NCBI GenBank assembly: GCA_932294295.1
Contig: OW028573.1
Coordinates: 15,954,155-16,018,154 of the forward strand
Direction: 5' to 3'
Length of the DNA: 64,000 bases
Source of the DNA: Alitta virens
Taxonomy: Eukaryota > Annelida > Polychaeta > Phyllodocida > Nereididae
In this document: one piece after another, positions 23,880 to 34,899 of the stretch
How positions within the stretch are numbered: the first letter of the stretch is position 1
Layout of the letters: each line of letters begins with the position of its first letter
Notes under the pieces: generated by a model
Databases searched by the model: none
What the model saw: only the letters and a program-made list of their open reading frames with translations
Told to the model about the DNA's origin: nothing
Translations under genes and position numbers: made by a program

Positions 23880-26800
23880 TTATGCCTGGAAGTTGAGGAA
23901 CATTTTGAATTCATCAAAGTCCAAAAAGCCATCTTTGTCTAGGTCATACCCTGCCATCAATGTTCCTATTTCTTCTTCCTTGTATCCCTGACTTGTCAAC
24001 ATCTCCTTGAATTCATCATAACTGATTCGGCCATCTTCGTCACGGTCGTATTTGGTGAACTCGGCCATTAATCTCTGTCGTCTGAAAGAATAGAGTAAGG
24101 TATTAGTGAGTATATTAAAAATTATGTTAACTGTGCATTGGCTTTAATGGTCACGTGATACATAATAAAGTGTAGATTTGTGAAAAATGCCAATCTCGCG
24201 CACGCGCATAGAGGAGCAAGCAATTTTCACGTTTTAGTACGAGATTCTTGTGGTCAACGTCATTTTCAGCGTTGTAAATTCGAATAGTTAATGTTATGGT
24301 TATGTACAACTTGGCTTATCGGCATGGGCCCCGTTTTAGGGGGGGGGGGGGAGGGACAGGGGGACAAGTCCCCCCCCCCCCCCCCCACTTTTTTTGTACC
24401 AACATAACGATTTGACTGTTGGTGTCCAGAATAAAGGTCAATATGTCCCCCCCCCCCCCCACATTTTGAAATGAAACGGGGCCCCTGCTTATCGGCCTTG
24501 TTGTACATTGACATTTTCGGGTGTACATATCTCCATGTCTCACATGTAACCATTGTATAATCATGGAGACAAGAGTATGTCCATGGTATAATGTATCAAG
24601 TGTTTATATAGCTCACTAGATACAACATTTTGAGTTCTAAACTTACTCTTCTTCGACCATTGAATAGAACTTGAGGAATCCTTCATAGTAGAGTTTTCCA
24701 TCATTGCCATCCTGGTGGAAAGTCTCAATAGCCTTGGTACACTTTCCATCAGAGAACCCTAAGCCTTCTTTAAGAATCTTCTCTGCCTCCTCTTCAGATA
24801 CATAACCCTTGCCCTCGGTGTCAAAATGGCGGAATGCAGCTCTGATTTTGTTCTTTCTATTAAGGAAAATAAAAAGAGAAGTCGTTAATATTAGTCGGGT
24901 AAACTTATAATACATTCTGGTATATAAAGCAAAAAGTGTTATTAACTTCCTCGGAAATGTAGCCTACATGTAACGAAGATATTTTGTATACGAGCTACAA
25001 TATATATATAGAACAATAATTGTTATTTTATAACACAAGGAAAAAATGAAATTATTTAAAGATACATTGTAAAGCAATCATCATGAATGGCAAACATTTT
25101 ATTTGAAACAAAATAACGGCGAGCCCTTTTTCTAGAATATACGTGACGCACATTACAGTGTTTTTGGTCAAATTTAACATGCCTTTTATTAACCTTGAAA
25201 AATAAAATAAAAACAGTGGCGTAGCTGGACCTTCTGGCATGGGGGGGGGGGGGGGCGGGGCATTGGGGCCAGGGTCTGAACCAGGGGGCCGACTGAAAAA
25301 TGTTTTCTCAGCATTTAATCGAGCTGTTATCTGACTCGAGGTGATTCTGCGATGAACCTTATGAAAAATATTTGATAACTTACATATATACATATGTACC
25401 AGAACAGTGCATGGCAGGACTTAAATTTTAGTGTCAAAGCAATGGTCATTGCTGTGCTGCTACAATTCAACATGGCAAAAGGATGCTAGCCAATAAATGA
25501 ATGTCAGTATAGTTAACTGTAAATCTAAGGTTCGTATATATGCAGGTTTCTCCCTGATTAACATGTTTCACATTTGAAAAAATAATAAGTATTGTTAAAA
25601 ATTATGTGCAGCCTAGTGGTGCCAATTGGATCACAAAAAGACACTATATTATTTCAAATTATTATTAATCTCGAATGGGGGGGGGGGGGGGCAGGAGATA
25701 ACTGTTTAAAGGAATGTTGGGTCTGTTGTCAAGACAGTAACACACCAGGTGCATAAAAATTCATAATTCTCAAAATATAAGTATGCCATACAAAAATCCA
25801 AATTATGAACGTGATCGCTGGTTCCTAGAAATATGCATCTTACTTTTATCATTTGATATAATCTGATAAAGTTTGCATTAATTTTCGCCAAGTAAACACG
25901 AACAATAGAGAAAGTAAAATTGTCACAAAGTGCAGAATGCTTCCTTGTTTAGTTATTCCATCACTTCTGTTACCAAAATGAAGAAAAAGTAAATACAGGA
26001 AAACGCAAGGGAAATTAGGTTTACCGCGAGGAGGGCCAATTATATCAACCCATGGGCTAAGCCTCTAGGTTACAGATCAATGTTATCAAAACTAAATGTT
26101 TTAATACCTCTCTTCCACAGCAATGTAAAATTCAGCAAACTCCATATAGGATACGAGGCCATCCTTATTGCGGTCATATCGGGCCACCATTGCCCTTGAC
26201 CTTTCTGCAGTGAACCCTAACTCCTCCTGCAGGACCTCATGGGCCTCTTCTGAGCTGATCATGCCATCTTGATCTTGGTCATACCTTCCGAACTTCTCAT
26301 AGATCTCCAGTTTTCTAATAAATACATTGAAAAAAAAAAAATAGATAAATTTGAATGGTAATATTGAAATGACTTGGATTAGTTGTACGAAATCGTCACA
26401 AAGAACCAGCTGGACGACTTGTTTTGTTATATAAGAAATACTAAACAGAAGTTCAGCAGAAAATGTAATATTTGGTAACTTAAAAACTCGCACACTGGGA
26501 TTTTGGCAAACTCCTACATTGATTATTTACGAATAACCTCACTAATAAAAACGGTGCTTTTTAAGGAACTTTGTAAAACACCTTGCTTTCTTATTCAAGT
26601 CATAATCATTTAAAGACCAAAGTGGCTACTTTTATCTTTGGTCAGAAAGCGTAACAAATGTTAACAAATATTTTGCATTATAGACTGATTAAACTATAAA
26701 AAGGTTGACTGTGTGATAACATATTTAAATATTATTTTTGAATAATTTTATAGGACTCCAGGTTGTTTCTCTACCCAATATTTCCACTTCAATTTCAGTT

Positions 26801-29800
26801 AACCCACCCAAAGCACAGTGCATTATTAACTATTATTAACTATAGCTATTGAGATCTTTGACATGAGAAATTATGGTCTTACACCGACACTTACTTGGCC
26901 TGCACCTGTTGGTAGAACTCAACAAACTGCTCATAATTGAGTTTGACAAACTGGTTGAGGAGTCTCAGGGCTGTGGTTGGTGAGATCTTGAGTTCGACTT
27001 GGAGAGCCCACTGAGCCTCTTGCAGGGAAATCTGCCCTTTGCTATCATGGTCGTACCTCTGGAATTTCTCTCGGAGATCTGCCATTCTGCAAGTGAACAT
27101 GAGAAATTATGGTCTTACATAAATATGATACTAATCATTGTTGACATCAATGTCAAAAGCAATGCAGCTGGTTTAAAATTAACGTGTTTGGGTTTTGCAC
27201 TACGATATCTCATTAAGCATTTCAATAGGGGCCACCTCTTAAGACCTAAAATATTTATGAAATTTTCCACCGAATGCACATAAATAACAAAGTCATCTCA
27301 TACTTCAAGCCCCTATAACCAAAATTTACAGGTGCATATTTATGAAAAAGTCGAAATTTTCCAAATGCCCTGCTGTTTAAGTTTTGAATTTAAAGTATAA
27401 TTTTAAAGAAACTATGATTGTTATTTTGTCATTGACATCTTTTCTATTACATCATAAAATAGCAGTTCCAGGTCTACAATTTAGTATTTACTTACTTGTG
27501 GTCACTGTCAGTGATATGTGTCTCATTTCGAGGAACGAGGTCGAGAAATTGTTCAAATTTGATTTTTGATTCTGGCTGAAGAGTGTGACTGGTTAATATT
27601 TCCTGAAACACAAGAGACAATGAGTTAGATTTACCTGTGGTCCTGCTGCTGGCAACAAGCATCCCCTGTCTAGCACAACAACTGAATTGTCAAGTGACAA
27701 AAATTGGCATCACGTTGGGCAACATGTTCATTCAAACACCCTCAGGCGAATATACCTGGTGCTAGTCTACTAGATATTGTATAAATTTGTATTATTATCT
27801 TCTTTTTTTCTCCAGTTTTTAAAAGTATATCTTGTTATATTATATCCAAAATTACCATCAGTATACTGCAGATCCTGTATCTATATTGTCGCAGCTGCCA
27901 GCTACAGACTATATTTCTGATTGGTTTCTTGGATTCCAGGAATTTCTAGGAATTCGTGCTTCTTGGAGCTTGCAAGAAGGCAGAACTCAAGAGGCTTGTG
28001 TCAAGTTGGAACTCTCAATTACTAACACAGTCAACTCCCATTAAAGCTCATTGAAGTCAGGAGATGCCAAACCAACCTGTTTATCTTCTTTCTGAATAAC
28101 ATCATTAATAGGGCTATCTCACTATCACTACCACAGGGTCTACAATTCAGGATGGCCAGTATTGACTGCATGTTGACTGTGTTTGTTGTAGCTGCTCATG
28201 AGCATAATCGCAACTTTATTCCATAAGTTTATCTCAGCTGAGACTCTCACCTCAACTTGATCATCTGAAAGTCTGTAGCCAATTTTTTTGACGATCGCTT
28301 GTAAGTCTCCAGCAGCAACCATGCCTTCTTTGTTGTAATCATAGCTGTTGAAGGCTCTTCTGTACTTCATGACATCGGACTGAGCGAAAGATGCGTTTCG
28401 TTTGACCTTCGCTGACCTTCGAGGTCGGACGTCTGGTTCGTCCTCCATCTGAAACAGGAAATGTATTTTTGATACATTAAAACGACATATATATCATTCA
28501 ATTTTGACAAATAAAAGTAGGCGCCCTATAGAATAGTTCTCCTTTTAAGAAAAGAATAAAACATATAGCAGATGCTCAAAGAGGCCAGATGACAAACAGC
28601 TAAGCGGAATTGTATATTCTTTACAATGTAACATTATAATAGTTAGTATAGCAGTATAGAATGTGGTTAAAAAAACGCACACAGATAATTACACAAGAGC
28701 AAAATAAAATGTGTCAAATACAAACAGCCACAACCAATTCCAAAGTTTGACAGCCTTGTGAATGACCAGAGAGTTGTATCTTAAGGTTATTTGTTTCTTA
28801 GACATAGCATTTCAGTAGTATCCTTGAGGTATAATAAGTTTCTATGAACACCTGCGTAGAGAAATGTCTTTTTAATGTCGTTACGTTTTTACAATTCATT
28901 TTTAGTAAAATGACGTATGATACATATTTCCCAAGAATAAACCTGTCACAGGCAAATGCCGGATATACATAACATATGTACTATTCTTGATCTTACTGGT
29001 TATGTACTATTTATGTACTGCCACATTGCATGAATGTCATTGTCATTGTCAATGATTTATTCAGGATACTACGCGCAGATAGTGGAATTCCATGTACTGA
29101 GCTAGTAGTTGCATTCTTTTGAAAGACAAACATAGATGTATCTATCCATTAAGGAAATTGCATTTCTTACATATTATGAGTGACATATAATTTCCTTGCA
29201 TCCTTGAGTAGACATCACCTCACAAGCCCTTCTATCGAAATTGGAAAACCTTGATGTTCAAGTAAATTTAAATTGAGCCACTGAAACCAAAATCCATTTC
29301 ATAAGCATTTCGTATCCTTCAAGCTCAGGGTTTCTATGCATGTGACAACTGTAGACTTTTTACAAAGTAGTTCATGTCGTAAAAAACGCTTAAATTCACT
29401 TTTTAAATACCTTTTTTTACCGTATAATGTATGAGAATAATAACACTGTGCAAAAAAACACCTACCAGGCTTTTGTGGTGTGAATTTTCACCTTTGATGT
29501 GACACGGTCACCATGAGAACACAACCAAGGTCAGGGTGGATACCACAGACAACAGTTACTGTAAATTGTGAGTTATTTCCTACCCTGGCAGCTTGCAGAT
29601 CAGTGCAGTGACGTAAGTGAGCATAATAGAGGGCTAACCTTACATTTTCGCAACTGGGTGTACTCAGAGACTCAGCATGAAGAGGCTTTAAAAATGGCTA
29701 AAAAATAGAGGCTCAACTGCTAAGGGTTGTAAATTTTGTAAACAGCATCAGAAAATATGGACAATTTAAATGTATATGGATGTTAACAGTATGGGGTACT

Positions 29801-31315
29801 GATGTTATAGAATTGAAAGATGGACGTAGTATTGTAATAACTAACATTTTATTAATAGTGAATATGAATTCATAGATGACATTTTCGATCCTCTGAGTAG
29901 TTATCATAATTGGTAAAGTTTACAATTACAATTAAGGGGGTTACACAACATGTATATATGGAAGCAATGTAACTTTGAAAGCTGTGGTTGTCACATTTTT
30001 ACATAAGTACTCCGCTAGAGCAAGGTCATATTCATGTACATCAAAATTATACCATTTGTATACTCAAACAAATTTATTTCCTCAATGTAATAATCCTGTA
30101 AAATAGTACATGTATATGATACAATCAAATAAACCAATAAACTGAAAATATGCAGCCGGATAACCAGATGTTGTTTCACATGGATAGGAATTATAAGTAC
30201 ATTTATTGATATGATGATAAAAATAGAATACATTTTTTTTTATTGCAATCAAGATTTGTTGAGATATATTAGTCAAATACATATATGTGCTCAGACTGTG
30301 CTCTCACTGAAATAATACATGTACAGTTAGTTTCATTAAAAACGGCTCGTCAAATTGAACCTAGACAAAGCTAGACAACTTCTGTTATACGATGCTACCT
30401 GGCACTAAGCGGAATTGTCTGACTATAGCTGGCTACTCAAAGTCAGATCTAAATGTAGATATTTATTATATATTATATAAATTCTTACATTTACCAAGGT
30501 TTATTTTTTCAGTGGTGATTTGTGTAAACCGAATGTTAGCTAGAAGTAGACAGAAGCAGCTGGCTTTAGTTAATTATAGCTACGGCCAGGAATAGGTTGC
30601 TACAGCTGTCTAGAGTCGACCATATTTTATGAAACTAACTGCATCACAAACACCTAGCTCCCAGGAAAAATAATAGCTCCAGCATTATACGTTTTGTTTT
30701 TAACTTTATGGATTCATCGCCAGTATAAACATGTATATATATATATATACCAGAGCTTATTTGCCACCAGATCTCGTTATGGCAGTGATGAGATTCATAT
30801 TGAATTTAAAGAAAGATAAATCAGGTTATATTCTATAATTAATGAGCCAGTTTGGTAACAAGTAATCATGTAATGTACCCACATTGAGGTGGGCATGAAC
30901 GTACTGATCAATATACCAAATGAGATGCAAAACACATGTACACTAACGCATATCAAGTTTGAAAATAAGTGGGCCAAGTCATGAATGGTTCGCCCATGGT
31001 GTACTAGGTAAATGTGTGGACTCTTAAGTTTTCATTTCACCATTATGTCTGCCTCTGTCAGTCATGTAAGCCAAGCTCAGAGCAGTATTATTATTATAGA
31101 CAATACAGTACAAAAAGCATTACCTCCACAATGTATGGTGGGTCACTGGCTGTTGAACTGAAGCTGTTTTCTCTTGCAAAACCCTGTGCCCCCAGGTCAT
31201 CCTGCCCTCCATAATCACCTCCGAGAATTTCATTGAGATTCAGAGGGTCCTGGGGGTTAACATTAGAGGTCATCCCTGGAGGCACTAAAGTGTTGGGCCC
31301 TGGAAAGACGGACAT
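23880..31315 (-). CDS. Eight-EF-hand calcium-binding protein (four EF-hand pairs), about 435 residues
   Basis: Exons, 5' to 3' on the minus strand: 31315..31124, 28448..28251, 27602..27496, 27086..26895, 26314..26108, 24856..24647, 24081..23880 (1308 bases). The first 64 residues are Pro/Gly/Asn/Ser-rich with no known domain, followed by a basic linker. Then come four EF-hand pairs. Good 12-residue loops are at about residues 178-189 (DHDSKGQISLQE), 242-253 (DQDQDGMISSEE), 277-288 (DRNKDGLVSYME), 311-322 (DTEGKGYVSEEE), 381-392 (DRDEDGRISYDE) and 415-426 (DLDKDGFLDFDE). The remaining hands are degenerate. Pairs mostly sit one per exon, as in a tandemly duplicated calmodulin-like unit. There is no signal peptide or membrane segment, so it is probably a cytosolic calcium sensor or buffer. 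I do not recognise a named orthologue. The start ATG at 31315 is the first in the exon; non-coding upstream exons are possible. Confidence 0.85.
24323..24487. mobile_element. hAT-type MITE in the last intron of the EF-hand gene
   Basis: The 165-bp element has ends CATGGGCCCCGTTT and AAACGGGGCCCCTG, inverted with one mismatch. The direct 8-bp repeat CTTATCGG lies on both sides (24315-24322 and 24488-24495). The inside holds three long G or C runs. Same type as the element at 6195-6392, though not closely similar inside. Confidence 0.87.
30347..30640 (+). repeat. Dispersed repeat, copy 1 (shared with 51721-52355)
   Basis: The block AACCTAGACAAAGCTAGACA followed by CTTCTGTTATACGATGCTACCTG is about 90% identical over some 95 bases to 51733-51818. 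A second block, ATTCTTACATTTACCAAGG, and the terminal TATTTTATG.AACTAACT also match there. It lies in the first intron of the EF-hand gene. Confidence 0.75.
30968..31090 (+). repeat. SINE-like dispersed repeat fragment with a tRNA-like head
   Basis: Begins with a tRNA-like stretch (GGTTCGCCCATGGTGTACTAGG) and continues with ATTATGTCTGCCTCTGTCAG, the block shared with the copies at 11030, 17895, 60905 and 63540. It ends close to the donor of the first coding exon of the EF-hand gene. Confidence 0.55.
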
Positions 31316-34300
31316 CTTGGTATCCACTTGAGCAGTCAATATTGCAATAAAGCCTCAAGGTGTAACCATCAAGCAGTGTACTAGATTCACCTGGGTGTCA
31401 GTCTGGTTATGATGTATTATATATCCCTGTAACGTTTAATATGTGTGGGGTTTACTCTGTATATCCAATATAATGAAATCCTGTAATCCAGCAGGGTACA
31501 TACACACTACCAACTAGGTGACTGTATATTAATCACTCAAAACTTTGTCTTTATACTGTAGCACCTTCTGGAAGATGCCCATCACATGTACTGGATCTTT
31601 CTGGGGTTGGTAGCAATTTTGCTGCAGTCTGCAGAAGAGGGGGTAGACTGGCTAGCTGCAGCAGCTGCATACCTGCCAAAAATAGATGCTATGACGAGGT
31701 GGGATGCTGCTGATCACCTCTGAGCTGCAGCAACACCTGGCTGGCCTACAGGAAAACCCCACCAGTCTGGGTCAGGGTGAACAGAGTCTTATCTGACGTA
31801 TCAAGTGCAGTTTTGAAACTTATGGTAGAATGATTTCAGAGTGAACTGGAACACTGGGGGAACAGATCAGATATGCAGGAATTTCATTGAATCAGATATA
31901 AAGAACTTGAGACGGGGATAGAGGGTCTATTCAGACATTGCTATTGGACGTTCTATAGTATACAGTTGCTCGAAGTTAAACAAACATTATATGACGTCTT
32001 GCATATAAACTACTTCCAAACAGTTTGTCAACACAGTTTTCAGTAGCTGGCCAAACACTTGAGAGCATATCAGTTCTCTTTGATGACACACTATAATATT
32101 CTGTTATTGGGAAACTCAAGCTTTTAATCTCACTGTCCATTTAATGACAGATAAAAAAAACTAAAATACCTGTAAGACTTATGCCATAATGCTATCAACA
32201 TAGTTTTGTATGCAGAACAAAGAAAATTCTAGTACTACCGGGTCACCCACAGGTGGTCCTGAGGTGGAATGGGGATGACTCATTATTCACAGTTGGGGTA
32301 TGTTTTTCATCCTACGCACCAAGATATAATTCACCAACGTTAACATGCATGCAGCACCTTTAAAAGGATTTGAAGAACAATCACAATGGGAAATATTTGT
32401 TAACAAGAGCTATGACATATGTCTGAAATTGTTGAAAAATACACGCTCAAGAAAAAACACATGTAATGTCAGGCAATTTCAGAATGATACATGTCTAAAT
32501 TGTAAATCATGTAGCTGCATTACATGCAATGCCTCCCTAAATACCATAATCTACAGTCATTAACGAAATGTTATGTTCTAAAAAAAATGGCCAAAAGCAT
32601 GATTAATTTCCACTACAGAAGTGATTATCTGTTTTTTTTTTTTATCGAGAATGAAATTGTTCTACATTACAGTGACAAACATAACTTAACAAATACATTA
32701 GTTATTTTCGAACATATCATACTTTCAAAATAAATTATGTACATGAACCTCGAAAATTTACAAAAACAAATTGTTTTGGTGTAGGAAAACACCTTCCGAG
32801 AAACCTTTACTTGTTTGTCATGCTTCTTTGATTTTATTGTTATTTAAGGTGTTTGTTATTCCTATAGTTCTCCTAAGTCAGGGCACTCCCAACTAGGTGC
32901 ATATTATCACAATAGTCTGGTAGGTCATGGCTGGCAGCATGAGGGTCAGGTCATGGAAGGTCACACTTCACACAGTGCAGTCATACAGTCCTGCCTCATG
33001 ATGGCATGTGTGATGTCAGTATATGTGCCCTGCTAGGATAGCACCATGTAGGGCCCAGACCTACATTCTTTGAGCTGTAATATCCCATAATCTGGCCCAT
33101 AATACAGTTGACAACAGAGCTGTGTTTTACATGTCAAAAACACCACGAGTTACTCTAATATTCTGGGAATATCCTGTAGGTTTTATATTCTGTATATTTG
33201 CAGTTGTGTAAGTCCAAATGACTCACATAATTTTGAAAAAAAAAAAAAAAAAAAGTCAAAATTACAGGTGGGTATATCCTGTCATTGAAAAGAATAATGA
33301 TGCAGCATGAGCTTACTATATAATGGATTAATTTAAGAGATTTATTGCCAATTACATTCTATAACCAAGAACACAGGTTAACCTTCACATTATATGATCA
33401 TAACGTACTAAGAAACCATTCACCCATGTTATGCAGCATGAAATGAGTAGAATATACCATTTAACTCTCTATATGGGTCGATTTACATGCGCAGCTGTAT
33501 ATATTATGACATATTTATAAATCATTATGACCGTGTACATGCTACAACTGTCAAATGAACAAGTATTGAAGTTGACAAACTGATGGGCTATTTTGTGTCA
33601 CTGTCACTAAGTTAGACATATTCACATTATGCCTCTGAGCAGCCTCTCATATTTAAAGTGTGAATTAACAATACAATAGTCAACTTTAACTACCCAGTAC
33701 TCAATGCTTACCTTTTGGGTGTCTGTTGACATCTGTGAGGTGTCCACTTGTAAATATGGTATTCCCCTGAGAGTGACAACTTCTGGGCACGAAGCTTGGG
33801 TCTGTTATGGTTGAATCACTTGAATGACAAAAGAGTAGTGCACTGGTATTTGCTGAGGCCAGGGTGATGATGCGTGTGTGCTGTCCTCAATGTGACGTCT
33901 AACTAGGCCCACATGCATATTCTAACTAGAGTGCTGATAAACAAAGCCTGGTGTACACACTGTTATGTAATGTTTAATATAGTAGTGTAAGAGATGATCA
34001 GCCAGTGGTGTCTTTTTTTATGTTTACAGAAAATACATTACATTAAGCTTCAAGTTAATACTTTTTGCAAGGACATCTATTCAGAATTTATTTCAAGCCC
34101 ATTTTACATTTGAATACCTTGAAACAGAATTGGTATTCATTCAGATTCATGATATATACTGCGGGCTTTTAGCTCAGTACAGACGTCTCATTCATGAAAT
34201 GTGTATTCAAAGATTTTTCAGGTTTAACCTGACAATGAATCGGTTGCAGACTTTCAAAGCACAGTATTGCAAAAAAAAAAAGAAGAAAAAAAAAAGAAGT

Positions 34301-34841
34301 TTACAGAGCATGACAACCACATGGTATGACTCTGTAAAAAAATAAATAAGGATGACCCTTTGCAAACTTCAATTTTAAGATGTTTAACTACAGGATACCT
34401 ACAGGAATATTTACACATTACACACCAATGAGTAGATATTTATATTTTCGCCTATAAAGGTAGGAAACTTTTTTGAGGTGAATAATGCCAAATCACTGTG
34501 CTTTTGACATTTTAAATACAAACTGGCAGTGTTCTTGATAGTTCCAAACAGATATATTTATATAAACTTTATGGCCTGCGGGCACTGTTAAAAAAACCTG
34601 TTAAGAATACATTTTATCTTACATGGAAATCTTTGTTATAATTAGCATTAATACAGTTGAAAATGTAAATAAATAAATGGATGATGTTGTGTTAACAGTT
34701 TCCACACATTCTTTTCCAAATATTTCATGCAATTCTCAAAAGCACAATACATTTTCTTTTATTGTGCTTACGTGTGCTTTGGTTCTTCTGTGGATAGGAA
34801 TTTTAAAAAAGAGCACATAGGCAGCGTAATCGAACTCATAG
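31316..34841. other. Intergenic between EF-hand gene and PGRP gene
   Basis: No protein gene is seen. A GTAAGC donor on the minus strand (complement of 33706-33711) could end a non-coding first exon of the EF-hand gene, but I found no strong acceptor just before its ATG. A-runs occur near 33237-33254 and 34271-34296. Confidence 0.4.
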
Positions 34842-34847
34842 TTTATT
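34842..34847 (-). promoter_or_regulatory. Poly(A) signal of the PGRP gene
   Basis: AATAAA on the minus strand, 52 bases beyond the PGRP stop codon at 34900-34902. Spacing fits a short 3' UTR. Confidence 0.6.
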
Positions 34848-34899
34848 AATCACGCATCTTATTTTTAACAATATAACATGAAGTACAAATTTTGACAAA

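Noticed and set aside
25216..25300. hAT-like terminus CAGTGGCGTAGCTGG with a G-run
   Set aside because: No matching second end in the neighbourhood; probably a truncated copy.
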